Origin: an uncultured Lachnospiraceae bacterium | Lineage (GTDB): Bacteria > Bacillota > Clostridia > Lachnospirales > Lachnospiraceae | Length of the DNA stretch: 64,000 nt | Direction: 5' to 3' | Assembly (NCBI GenBank): GCA_947566645.1 | Contig: CANOKL010000005.1 | Location: 62,001-126,000 of the forward strand | Shown: piece after piece, positions 52,478 through 60,698 of the stretch | Position numbering within the stretch: position 1 is the first letter of the stretch | Layout: each line of letters opens with the position of its first letter | Translations under genes and position numbers: made by a program | The notes under the pieces: model-generated | What the model saw: the letters and a program-made list of their open reading frames with translations, nothing else | The model's database searches: none | What the model was told of the DNA's origin: nothing

Positions 52478-53377
52478 CTAGTTTGCTTTCTTCTTTGGAT
52501 TCCACAGGCTCTGCATGAATACCAGCGTAAAGATCACCAGCACCGCGATAAAGATCACCGCCATAGCGCTTGCATATCCAACCTGATTATATCTTGCCAG
52601 CGTTTTATAGATGATAATGCTTATCGTCTCGGATGAACTGTTGGGACCTCCCTCTGTCATAGCCCAGATAATGTCAAATGTCCTTGCCGCATCTATGATC
52701 CTGACCGACAGCGCGGTTAATAAGACCGGCTTGATGTTGGGCAGTTTAATCAACAAGATCTGTTGAAAGAGATTCGCGCCGTCTATCTTTGCGGCCTCCA
52801 TCATGCTTGAATCCAGCCCCTGAAGCCCTGCGAGCGTCATCAGCATCATAAACGGCGTCGTCAGCCATATATCCGCTATACAGCAGGCGATCAATGACCA
52901 TTTCGCATCCGCAAGCCACAGGATATCACTGCTCTGCGCTAAGATTCCGACTCTTGTAAGCAGTTCATTGACAATACCAAAGCTGGAACTCATCATCAGC
53001 TTCCACGTAAGACCCGCAACTAGCGGGGCAATCATCAGCGGCGCCATCATCAAGGAACGGATAATCTTGCTCCCGCGGTAATTCAATTCAAAAAACAATG
53101 CAAAGAGCAGACCTATGATCGTCTCCAGGCCAACCGCCAGTATAATGTATACCAATGTATTTTTTAATTGTTTCAGAAAACCTCCGGCCGTAAATGCCCG
53201 TATATAATTACTGAATCCGATAAATGTCTTCTCCCCGGTAATCCCTATATCAAAGAAACTGTCAATCACCATCGTAATGATGGGATAGATCAGGAACGCG
53301 CCCATGAATACCGCGCCTGGCAGGAAGAATAATAACAATGTTTTTCTCGAAATTAATCTCATTCTGTTTGCCCCCAT
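52478..53377 (-). CDS. Sugar ABC transporter permease (MalF-type)
   Basis: 299 residues, six or seven helices: RKTLLLFFLPGAVFMGAFLI at the N-terminus and a long first extracytoplasmic part containing KTFIGFSNYIRAFTAGGF. The EAA loop is near LQGLDSSMMEAAKIDGANLF. The start could be at 53377 or five codons later (53362); neither has a perfect site. It sits between the binding protein and the MalG-type permease in one operon, which defines a CUT1-type importer for an oligosaccharide. Confidence 0.92.
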   Translation of the reverse strand: MGANRMRLISRKTLLLFFLPGAVFMGAFLIYPIITMVIDSFFDIGITGEKTFIGFSNYIRAFTAGGFLKQLKNTLVYIILAVGLETIIGLLFALFFELNYRGSKIIRSLMMAPLMIAPLVAGLTWKLMMSSSFGIVNELLTRVGILAQSSDILWLADAKWSLIACCIADIWLTTPFMMLMTLAGLQGLDSSMMEAAKIDGANLFQQILLIKLPNIKPVLLTALSVRIIDAARTFDIIWAMTEGGPNSSSETISIIIYKTLARYNQVGYASAMAVIFIAVLVIFTLVFMQSLWNPKKKAN

Positions 53378-53424
53378 TTTGATCCGAGCACTTCCTTAGG
53401 AAGCGCTCTTTGCTGCATGAATAG

Positions 53425-54657
53425 TTACTGTCCTATGGCTTCTATCTCTGCCGCCGCCGACTTAAGCGCATCTTTGGCGTCAGCCCCGCCAAGGCAGGAT
53501 TCTACAACACCTGTCAGCACCTCTTCAATCTGCGCCCATGTGGTTACCATGGGCCTGGCCTGAGACTGCTCTGCCCCCAAAGTCTCGAGAACCGCTGTTG
53601 TATGCTCATTACCGGCTTCTTTTCCTGCCTCTTCATACACAGACGTTCTTCCTGCAATTTTCAGTGTAAGATCCATATAATCCGCATTGTGGCCATACAT
53701 ATATTCCACGTACTTAAGCGCCATCTCTTTATTCGTCGAATTCTTCATCACACATTCATACCATGGTCCCGTCGTAGCGCCGATCCCTGCGCTTCCCGCG
53801 ATCATCGGGGCACATCCAACTTTATCTGCGCCCAGAGCCTCCACTGCCGCCGGATACTGATGGCTCCAGTTGAGCTGCATGGCAACCTTTTCGTTGGTAA
53901 ATAATTCCTGTGATTCCGTTGACGCAGTTGACAGCGAATCTGCGGGAGTATAATCAGCCTCCGCGTTTTCTGCCATAAAGTTTAACGCGTCTATGTAAGC
54001 CTGATCTGTGATATTGACCTTTCCATCCTTGTCAAATACCAGCCCTTCCGCTCCTGCCTGACAGGCAAAATCAAGGAATGAGCAGACAGCGTCAGAACCG
54101 CTTCCGAATACAGTTGTTCCATACATGCCATCCCTGGTAAGTTCTTTTGCCATTGCCTGATATTCTTCCCAGGTCTTTGGAACCTTATCTTCCGGAATCA
54201 GGTCTTTTCTGTAGATCAGCACCTTCGCATTCACCCACATCGGATACCCAAGGAGGTTCCCGTCAAGGGTACCGCTCTCTTCAAGAGTCGGAAGAAAATC
54301 ACTTTTATCTGCATCACCCACCGGTTCTATGGCGTCTTTGAATGCGGCAAGCCATACAACATCCAGGCACCCGACATCGTGTGTAGCCTCCCCTGCCTTG
54401 ATCTCTGTGGAAAGCTTGTCATACATGCCGGTATAGGCAACAGCATCCACAACAACCTTACAACCTGTCTCACTCTCGAAATCTGCCGCCGTCTCATTCG
54501 CAAGAGCTTCTGCCGGCGATCCGCTTTCAACCAGAACCGTGATACTATTTCCTTTGCTCTCTGAAGATTTATTTTCCTCTTTCTTTCCACCGCACCCAGC
54601 GGCAAGTGACATTGCCATGGCTGACACAAGTAACATGCTTAAAATTCTTTTTTTCAT
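53425..54657 (-). CDS. Sugar ABC transporter substrate-binding lipoprotein
   Basis: 410 residues from the ATG at 54657 (AAGGAAGGAG site). The lipobox LAAGC gives the lipid-bearing Cys at about residue 22. The mature part is a family 1 binding protein: VVVDAVAYTGMYDKLSTEIK, LDVVWLAAFKDAIEP, YPMWVNAKVLIYRKDLIPED, and an aromatic-rich ligand cleft (TTGPWYECVMKNST). It captures the sugar outside the membrane for the two permeases encoded downstream. First gene of the operon; a promoter and a LacI-type operator lie upstream. Confidence 0.93.
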   Translation of the reverse strand: MKKRILSMLLVSAMAMSLAAGCGGKKEENKSSESKGNSITVLVESGSPAEALANETAADFESETGCKVVVDAVAYTGMYDKLSTEIKAGEATHDVGCLDVVWLAAFKDAIEPVGDADKSDFLPTLEESGTLDGNLLGYPMWVNAKVLIYRKDLIPEDKVPKTWEEYQAMAKELTRDGMYGTTVFGSGSDAVCSFLDFACQAGAEGLVFDKDGKVNITDQAYIDALNFMAENAEADYTPADSLSTASTESQELFTNEKVAMQLNWSHQYPAAVEALGADKVGCAPMIAGSAGIGATTGPWYECVMKNSTNKEMALKYVEYMYGHNADYMDLTLKIAGRTSVYEEAGKEAGNEHTTAVLETLGAEQSQARPMVTTWAQIEEVLTGVVESCLGGADAKDALKSAAAEIEAIGQ

Positions 54658-54703
54658 TTTTACTCCTTCCTTTCTCATCCTTTTTGTTCATTAGTTTCAT
54701 TAT

Positions 54704-54719
54704 ATGAAATATATTTCAT
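54704..54719. promoter_or_regulatory. LacI-type operator candidate 1
   Basis: Perfect 16-bp palindrome ATGAAATATATTTCAT, just downstream of the likely transcript start of the transporter operon, so a bound repressor would block elongation. The same ATGAAA-N4-TTTCAT pattern is at 54882. Confidence 0.65.
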
Positions 54720-54729
54720 TTACATTTTC

Positions 54730-54757
54730 ATTATATCATCATTTTTAATATATGCAA
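54730..54757 (-). promoter_or_regulatory. Candidate promoter of the difructose-anhydride operon
   Basis: TTGCAT (54752-54757) and TATAAT (54730-54735) on the minus strand, spacer 16 bases, about 75 bases before the binding-protein start. Confidence 0.55.
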
Positions 54758-54881
54758 TATATATTTTATATTTTGTAGGCTTGCACAATTTTTATGATAA
54801 ATATTTACATTTCAAACATATTTATTAGCCAATTTATACTATACTTTATTTTTTCAAATAGAATTTGCTTTTAATTCCGTT

Positions 54882-54897
54882 ATGAAATTATTTTCAT
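54882..54897. promoter_or_regulatory. LacI-type operator candidate 2
   Basis: ATGAAATTATTTTCAT, same arms as 54704-54719 (ATGAAA and TTTCAT around four bases). It lies 15 bases before the -35 of the regulator gene. The two sites are 178 bases apart, allowing a repression loop and autoregulation. Confidence 0.6.
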
Positions 54898-54911
54898 TTT
54901 TTTGTCTTCTG

Positions 54912-54940
54912 TTTACATTGTTTCACGTCTATGTTATAAT
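54912..54940 (+). promoter_or_regulatory. Promoter of the LacI-type regulator gene
   Basis: TTTACA (54912-54917) and TATAAT (54935-54940), spacer 17 bases. Confidence 0.75.
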
Positions 54941-54975
54941 TTTTTCAAATTATTCGTTGAGCGAGGAACAGTATA

Positions 54976-55965
54976 ATGAAAAAAAACAACAGAATAAATA
55001 TACGGGATATTGCTTCCGCCTGTAATATTTCTCCCGCTACCGTATCCAGATACTTTAATAATCCCAGCCTGCTCTCCGACTCTACCCGCAGGAAAATCGA
55101 GCAGAAGTTGAAGGAATTAAATTTTCAGCCCGGATGGTCTATGCAGATCCAGGAGGATCACACCACGAATCTGATCATCGTAATCCTGCCGCATCTCCAG
55201 TTTGGTTTTTATACAGAGCTGCTCAATCAGTTAATAGAAATCGGCAAAGAAAAAGGGTATCACATTATTCCATATACATCAGAAAAGTCAAAAAAAGAAG
55301 AACTTTCTGCAATCCATGCCTTATGTCAATACCGGCCCAGGGGAATCATCTTGTTAAGTCCATTGCTCGAGGCAGAAGATATCACTACTCTGCCAGTGCC
55401 TGTTATCACGATTGAACGCTCCGGCGGCAATTTTATGCAGATTAACAGTGATAATTTTACCGGTGGAAAACTTGCCGCCGAACTTCTGCTCCAGAACAAA
55501 TGTGAAGTATTTGTCCATATTAATAATGGATACAGTACAATATGGCCTTCCTTTAAGAGGATTGTGGGGTTCGAATGTCTAATGGAAGGACAGACTTACG
55601 AAAGAATCATACAACCAGAATTATCCGAGCCATTTTTGCCGGCTGCAGCTCAGACAATGGATAAGATTGTTGAAGATCTATTAGTCAAATACAAAGGGAA
55701 AAGATGGGGCGTCTTCTGCTCTAATGATGATATTGCAAGATTATTTGAGCAACAGTGCGTTTTAAAACATCTGCTGATTCCTGACGAGGTTGAGATTATT
55801 GGTTATGATAATTCGCCCATTTCAGAATGTGCGATATATCCGATTACTTCCGTGGCGCAAAATATACAATTGATGGCGCAGTTGGCTATAGACGGGTTTG
55901 ACAACTATATTCCCTGCGAAACAATCGTGCCAAATGCATTGATTGAGAAATATACTACCAAATAA
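54976..55965 (+). CDS. LacI-family transcriptional regulator
   Basis: 329 residues, N-terminal HTH IRDIASACNISPATVSRYFN (about 8-27) and hinge helix, then a periplasmic-binding-like sensor domain (LIIVILPHLQFGFYTELLNQ, INSDNFTGGKLAAELLLQ, VFCSNDDIARLFEQQC, IIGYDNSPISECAIYPITSV). The start has a GAGGAACAG site. It is divergent from the transporter/GH91 operon and most likely represses it until the imported sugar or a product (difructose anhydride, inulobiose) binds. Two matching 16-bp palindromes lie in the shared 318-bp promoter region. Confidence 0.93.
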   Translation: MKKNNRINIRDIASACNISPATVSRYFNNPSLLSDSTRRKIEQKLKELNFQPGWSMQIQEDHTTNLIIVILPHLQFGFYTELLNQLIEIGKEKGYHIIPYTSEKSKKEELSAIHALCQYRPRGIILLSPLLEAEDITTLPVPVITIERSGGNFMQINSDNFTGGKLAAELLLQNKCEVFVHINNGYSTIWPSFKRIVGFECLMEGQTYERIIQPELSEPFLPAAAQTMDKIVEDLLVKYKGKRWGVFCSNDDIARLFEQQCVLKHLLIPDEVEIIGYDNSPISECAIYPITSVAQNIQLMAQLAIDGFDNYIPCETIVPNALIEKYTTK

Positions 55966-56102
55966 TAAGCTATTATGCTGCGCACAGCCACATAAGAAAG
56001 TATGCCGCTTTGCGGCTGCGGCTTTTGTGATACTCACGGCAGATTTCATCGGCCATGAGTATCTCTTGATAAAGAGACTAATTGAGGCACTGAAATAATA
56101 AC

Positions 56103-56131
56103 TTGTAACTTTTAACTAATTATGATAAAAT
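56103..56131 (+). promoter_or_regulatory. Promoter of the hydE leader
   Basis: TTGTAA (56103-56108) and TAAAAT (56126-56131), spacer 17 bases. The 55966-56102 stretch before it contains an inverted repeat (GATACTCACGGC and GCCATGAGTATC, 56029-56063) at the end of the regulator gene. Confidence 0.7.
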
Positions 56132-56137
56132 ATCAGC

Positions 56138-56250
56138 ACGTACTAATCACAAAGGGCAGCACCTAAGTGAAAAGGCGCCGGATATATATTGTTCGAAAGC
56201 ACTACTGCTTTCTTATTTCCTGACGCCGCAAATGTCAGGTTTTTTTATTT
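56138..56250 (+). promoter_or_regulatory. Structured leader with intrinsic terminator upstream of hydE
   Basis: A leader of about 110 bases with a GAAAGC/GCTTTC hairpin (56195-56212) and a terminator-like CCTGAC/GTCAGG stem (56219-56239) followed by seven T residues, ending 80 bases before hydE. An AGGCGCC segment (56173-56179) could pair with the GACGCC in the terminator region, which would make an alternative fold. No known riboswitch class was recognised. It may be an attenuator or just the end of a small RNA. Confidence 0.5.
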
Positions 56251-56331
56251 TCTGAAAAAACACAGAACAGACCGCTGACCGTTGCTGCGAACGCGGCAGC
56301 AACAGCAATCATGTTTTAGGAGTATGGCATC

Positions 56332-57387
56332 ATGACGGATAATAACGATTTACGGCAACTAATTGACAGGCTTCATACAGAGCACAGCCTTGCCAAGGAT
56401 GAGTGGACAGCGCTGATTTCCGGCAGAACCCCGGAGCTTTCGGAGTATTTATTTTCGCTTGCCAGAAAGGAACAGAAACGCCATTTCGGAACCACTGTAT
56501 ATATCCGGGGGCTGATTGAATTTACCAATCACTGTAAAAACGATTGTTTTTACTGCGGCATCCGCAGGAGTAATGCACATGCCCGGCGCTACCGGTTAAG
56601 CGAAGAGGAGATTCTGTCCTGCTGCCGCACCGGTTACTCCCTTGGATTCAGAACCTTTGTCCTGCAGGGCGGAGAGGACGGTTATTATAACGACGAACGC
56701 ATGGTCCGCCTGATCTGCTCTATAAAAGAGCAGTATCCTGACTGTGCCCTGACCTTATCAATAGGAGAAAAAAGCCGTGAAAGCTATCAGCGCTTTTTTG
56801 ACGCGGGTGCGGACCGCTATCTGCTCAGGCACGAAACAGCGGATTCTTCACACTATGAGCGCCTTCACCCGGCATCCCTAAGTGCAAAAAACCGCCAGGA
56901 GTGCTTGTGGAATCTGAAGGAAATCGGATATCAGACCGGCACCGGCTTTATGGTGGGCTCTCCCTTTCAGAAAGCGGAGCATCTGGCAGAGGACATGCTT
57001 TTTATCAGAAAATTAAATCCTCACATGGTCGGGATTGGCCCATTTATTCCCCACCACGATACACCATTTGCAGATAAACCGGCCGGAACGCCTGAACTCA
57101 CCCTTTTCATGCTGGGTCTTCTAAGGCTTATGCTTCCCCAGGTTCTTCTTCCGGCCACCACCGCACTTGGAACCATTGCCGGAAACGGACGGGAACTGGG
57201 GATTCTTGCCGGCGCAAATGTGGTAATGCCTAATCTGTCACCCACAGGCGTACGTAAGGATTACAGTCTGTATGACAATAAGCTCTGCACCGGGGAGGAA
57301 TCCGCCGAATGCAGGCAGCGCCTGGAAAAGCGCATGGAATCCATCGGCTATCAGATTGTCACCGCGCGGGGCGATTCCCCGTTATAA
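56332..57387 (+). CDS. hydE: [FeFe]-hydrogenase maturase HydE (radical SAM)
   Basis: 351 residues. The radical-SAM cluster motif is in NHCKNDCFYCGIRRSN (Cys at about 63, 67 and 70), followed by TLQGGEDGY-like VLQGGEDGYYND (about 106-117) and the conserved RHETADSSHYERLHP. HydE works in the cytoplasm on the dinuclear iron precursor from HydG to build the H-cluster subsite. The start has an AGGAG site. It heads a hydE-hydG-hydF run on the plus strand; the gap to hydG is 82 bases. No hydrogenase structural gene is in the window. Confidence 0.94.
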   Translation: MTDNNDLRQLIDRLHTEHSLAKDEWTALISGRTPELSEYLFSLARKEQKRHFGTTVYIRGLIEFTNHCKNDCFYCGIRRSNAHARRYRLSEEEILSCCRTGYSLGFRTFVLQGGEDGYYNDERMVRLICSIKEQYPDCALTLSIGEKSRESYQRFFDAGADRYLLRHETADSSHYERLHPASLSAKNRQECLWNLKEIGYQTGTGFMVGSPFQKAEHLAEDMLFIRKLNPHMVGIGPFIPHHDTPFADKPAGTPELTLFMLGLLRLMLPQVLLPATTALGTIAGNGRELGILAGANVVMPNLSPTGVRKDYSLYDNKLCTGEESAECRQRLEKRMESIGYQIVTARGDSPL

Positions 57388-57469
57388 CTCACGGTCCAGG
57401 AATGAGCCCGGAGTTCACATTCCGTATAATTCCTGACAGCACATCATTTTCAAAGGAGGAGCAACGATC

Positions 57470-58891
57470 ATGTATGACGTAAACTCAAAACACGCAGAGG
57501 AATTTATAAACCATGAAGAAATCCTTGACACCTTAGCATATGCAGACGAAAACAAACACAATATTCCACTCATTGAATCTTTCATCGAAAAGGCAGCGCT
57601 GAGAAAAGGTCTGTCCCACCGGGAGGCATCCGTCCTTCTCGCCTGCGAGGACACGGATTTGAACGAGAAAATCTTCCGCCTTGCCGAGCAGATCAAAAAG
57701 GACTTTTACGGGAACCGGATTGTCCTCTTTGCGCCCTTATATTTATCCAATTACTGCATCAACGGCTGTACCTACTGTCCCTACCATTTAAAAAACAAAC
57801 ATATCCCCCGCAAGAAGCTTTCCCAGGAAGATATCCGCCGGGAGGTAATCGCCCTGCAGGACATGGGCCACAAAAGGCTTGCCCTGGAAGCCGGCGAAGA
57901 CCCGGTTCACAACACCATGGAATATTATCTGGACTCCATCAACACCATTTACAGCATTAAACATAAAAACGGCGCCATCCGCCGCGTAAATATCAACATT
58001 GCTGCAACTACGGTTGACAACTACCGCCTGCTGAAAGAAGCCGAAGTCGGAACCTACATCCTGTTTCAGGAGACCTACCATAAAGAAAGCTACCTTGAGC
58101 TTCATCCAACCGGACCCAAACACGATTACGACTATCACACAGAGGCAATGGACCGGGCCATGGAAGGGGGCATTGATGATGTAGGCATCGGCGTTTTATT
58201 CGGACTGGACAAATACCGCTACGAATTCGCCGGACTCCTCATGCACGCCGAGCACCTGGAAGCCGCCTTCGGCGTAGGCCCCCACACCATCAGCGTCCCA
58301 AGGCTTAGAAACGCAGACGACATCGACGCAGAATCATTTACCAATGGAATTGACGACGATACCTTTGCCAAGCTCGTGGCCTGCATCCGAATCGCTGTTC
58401 CTTATACCGGCATGATCATTTCCACAAGAGAAAGCCAGAAAGTACGCGAGCGCGTCCTGCATCTCGGGATCTCCCAGATCAGCGGCGGCTCCCGCACAAG
58501 CGTAGGCGGCTACTGCGAGCCAGAGCCCGAAGACGAGAAATCCGAACAATTCGACGTCATAGACAACCGCACCCTGGATGAAGTAGTCCGCTGGCTCATG
58601 GAGATGGACTACATCCCCAGCTTCTGCACCGCATGCTACCGCGAAGGACGAACCGGCGACCGGTTCATGTCCCTGTGCAAAAGCGGACAGATCCAGAACT
58701 GCTGCCATCCAAACGCACTCATGACACTACAGGAATACCTCATGGACTACGCCTCCCCCGAAACACGGGCAATCGGCGATAAAATCATAGACAAAGAAGT
58801 CCTGAACGTCCCGAACGAAAAAGCACGGGCAGTGGTACTGGAAAACCTGAAGCTAATCCGCGAAAACAACCGGCGTGACTTCCGGTTCTAA
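57470..58891 (+). CDS. hydG: [FeFe]-hydrogenase maturase HydG (tyrosine lyase, radical SAM)
   Basis: 473 residues. N-terminal radical-SAM motif NYCINGCTYCPYHLKN (Cys at about 92, 96 and 99), GEDPVHNTMEYYLDSI, the tyrosine-binding region and the C-terminal cluster-binding part (SFCTACYREGRTGDRFM ... SGQIQNCCHPNA), which carries the second Cys set for the dangler-iron cluster. It splits tyrosine to CO, cyanide and p-cresol for the H-cluster. The ribosome site (AAAGGAGGAGC) is strong. A pair of dispersed palindromes begins right at the stop codon and fills the gap to hydF. Confidence 0.96.
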   Translation: MYDVNSKHAEEFINHEEILDTLAYADENKHNIPLIESFIEKAALRKGLSHREASVLLACEDTDLNEKIFRLAEQIKKDFYGNRIVLFAPLYLSNYCINGCTYCPYHLKNKHIPRKKLSQEDIRREVIALQDMGHKRLALEAGEDPVHNTMEYYLDSINTIYSIKHKNGAIRRVNINIAATTVDNYRLLKEAEVGTYILFQETYHKESYLELHPTGPKHDYDYHTEAMDRAMEGGIDDVGIGVLFGLDKYRYEFAGLLMHAEHLEAAFGVGPHTISVPRLRNADDIDAESFTNGIDDDTFAKLVACIRIAVPYTGMIISTRESQKVRERVLHLGISQISGGSRTSVGGYCEPEPEDEKSEQFDVIDNRTLDEVVRWLMEMDYIPSFCTACYREGRTGDRFMSLCKSGQIQNCCHPNALMTLQEYLMDYASPETRAIGDKIIDKEVLNVPNEKARAVVLENLKLIRENNRRDFRF

Positions 58892-58993
58892 TTGGGGACG
58901 GGGTATTTTTAATTTTACCCCGTCCCCAACTCAAAAAGGGACAGGTCATTTTTAATCTGGGACGGGGTATTTTTAATTTTACCCCGTCCCCAA
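58892..58993. repeat. Two GGGGACGGGG palindromes in tandem between hydG and hydF
   Basis: First copy 58892-58929 (TTGGGGACGGGGTA and TACCCCGTCCCCAA arms), second 58958-58993, separated by a partial GGGACAGG half-unit. They occupy essentially the whole intergenic gap. A transcript of the operon would fold them into two stable stems, which could protect or separate the hydG and hydF parts. Confidence 0.92.
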
Positions 58994-59009
58994 AAAAGGA
59001 GGAACCGGG

Positions 59010-60230
59010 ATGAATGTTACCCCCGCGTCTGAACGGACGCATATTGGTATTTTCGGCCGGCGCAATGCCGGCAAATCTAGTATTATTAATGCTCTTACGG
59101 ATCAGAATCTTGCGATTGTTTCTGATGTGAAGGGTACGACGACTGACCCTGTTATGAAGTCTATGGAGCTTCTTCCTCTTGGTCCGGTTATGATGATTGA
59201 TACGCCGGGGCTTGATGATGAGGGGGATCTTGGCATGCTCCGTATGCAGAAGTCTTATCAGGTCTTGAATAAGGCGGATCTGGCTGTTCTTGTGATTGAT
59301 GCTGCTCTTGGTGTGTCAGGGGAGGATGCTGATATCCTGGCACGGATTCGTGATAAGGGAATTCCTTATCTTATTGTTTTGAATAAGGCGGATTTAGGGG
59401 CTGATTATAATGGGGCGGCTAAGATGCTGAAGGAGGATTTTCAGATAGATGAGCATTTCCTGCTCTGGGTGAGTGCGAAGAGTGGCTTGAATATTCATGA
59501 GATGAAGGAGCGCCTTGCGGCGCTGGCACCGAAGGATGATGGTAAGCGGCGGATTGCGGGGGACTTGATCTCCTGTGGGGATTTTGTTGTGCTTGTGGTT
59601 CCGATTGATAAGGCTGCGCCGAAGGGGCGGCTGATTCTGCCCCAGCAGCAGACGATACGGGATCTTCTGGATGCTGGCGGGATTCCGGTTGTGGTAAGAG
59701 ATACGGAGCTTTCCGGGGCTCTTAACAGGCTTGGCGTTAAGCCGGCTCTTGTGATTACGGACAGCCAGGTGTTTGAGCAGGTGGCAGGGATGGTTCCGGA
59801 CGATATTCCCCTCACCTCTTTTTCGATTCTATTTGCAAGGTATAAGGGGAACCTTGATCTGGTGGTCCGCGGGGCCGGGGCAATTGATATGCTTCAGCAG
59901 GATGATACTGTATTGATCTCGGAGGGCTGCACTCATCACAGACAGTGTGGTGATATTGGAACTGAAAAGCTTCCGGGATGGCTTCTTAAGCATACACAAA
60001 AGAATCTGCATTTTGAATTTACCAGTGGTACGGAATTTCCGCAGGATTTAAGTAAATACCGGCTTATTATTCATTGCGGCGGATGTATGCTGAATGAGCG
60101 TGAGATGAAGTACCGGCTGAAATGTGCTGAGGATGCAGGTGTCCCCATGACAAATTATGGTACGGCGATTGCTCATATGAAGGGAATACTTGCAAGAAGC
60201 ATCGCAAAATTGGGGACGGGGCATTTTTAA
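59010..60230 (+). CDS. hydF: [FeFe]-hydrogenase maturation GTPase HydF
   Basis: 406 residues. GTPase domain with P-loop GRRNAGKSSIIN (about 11-22), switch G2 in KGTTTDPV, DTPGLDDEG (about 65-73), and NKADLG. The C-terminal cluster-binding domain has C-x-H in EGCTHHRQCGD and HCxxC in IIHCGGCML, as required. HydF is the scaffold that carries the diiron subsite to the hydrogenase. AAAAGGAGG site at the start. The final residues KLGTGHF and the stop codon are encoded by a dispersed palindromic repeat, so the natural C-terminus has probably been replaced. Confidence 0.95.
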   Translation: MNVTPASERTHIGIFGRRNAGKSSIINALTDQNLAIVSDVKGTTTDPVMKSMELLPLGPVMMIDTPGLDDEGDLGMLRMQKSYQVLNKADLAVLVIDAALGVSGEDADILARIRDKGIPYLIVLNKADLGADYNGAAKMLKEDFQIDEHFLLWVSAKSGLNIHEMKERLAALAPKDDGKRRIAGDLISCGDFVVLVVPIDKAAPKGRLILPQQQTIRDLLDAGGIPVVVRDTELSGALNRLGVKPALVITDSQVFEQVAGMVPDDIPLTSFSILFARYKGNLDLVVRGAGAIDMLQQDDTVLISEGCTHHRQCGDIGTEKLPGWLLKHTQKNLHFEFTSGTEFPQDLSKYRLIIHCGGCMLNEREMKYRLKCAEDAGVPMTNYGTAIAHMKGILARSIAKLGTGHF

Positions 60231-60253
60231 AAATGCCCCGTCCCCAATTTTGC
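60204..60253. repeat. Perfect 50-bp palindrome shared by the ends of hydF and the DUF1934 gene
   Basis: Two exact 25-base arms (GCAAAATTGGGGACGGGG outward to a CATTTTTAAAAATG centre). The two convergent genes read into it from both sides and both stop at the centre, their stop codons overlapping by two bases. Confidence 0.97.
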
Positions 60254-60682
60254 TTCTATCTTGATCCGTACTTCGCAGTCTGCGATCTTATCTCCGCTTA
60301 CATCCATCTCGTACCGGGAATACACATCAATCTGCTCTTCCGTAACGTTCGTCTTAAGCTCTTGTGTATACGTCCCTATGACAAGTGCTCCGTAGGGCGT
60401 ATCAATCTGCATGACATGAATCTTATCCTTTTCAAAAAGCATGTGGGCACTGCTGGCACCGGACTTAAAGATCTCCAGGGATTCATTGTCCTTTATCTTG
60501 ATCTTGTTTTTTACTGTCTGTCCGGTTCCTTCTACTGGCTCCTCATATAGAAGATAATGCTTTCCATTTTTAAAATAATACATGCCGGGAGTCGTAACCT
60601 CTATGGGTTCTGTCTCATCCCCGGACGCCTCTCCCGCATCATAATGGAGTCCGGCTATTGTTATTAATACGTCCTTCGTCAT
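60227..60682 (-). CDS. DUF1934 (YwiB-like) beta-barrel protein
   Basis: 151 residues of a small calycin-like family: KDVLITIAGLHYDAGE at the start, then YYFKNGKHYLLYEEP, LEIFKSGASSAHMLFEKDK and SRYEMDVSGDKIADCEVRIK at the end. The function of the family is not known. It starts 16 bases after the pfkA stop, so is co-transcribed with pfkA. Its last seven residues (KLGTGHF) are the translation of a palindromic repeat and are identical to the last seven of the convergent HydF, an unusual case of two unrelated proteins sharing a tail. Confidence 0.9.
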   Translation of the reverse strand: MTKDVLITIAGLHYDAGEASGDETEPIEVTTPGMYYFKNGKHYLLYEEPVEGTGQTVKNKIKIKDNESLEIFKSGASSAHMLFEKDKIHVMQIDTPYGALVIGTYTQELKTNVTEEQIDVYSRYEMDVSGDKIADCEVRIKIEAKLGTGHF

Positions 60683-60698
60683 AGGCGTCTCTTACGGT

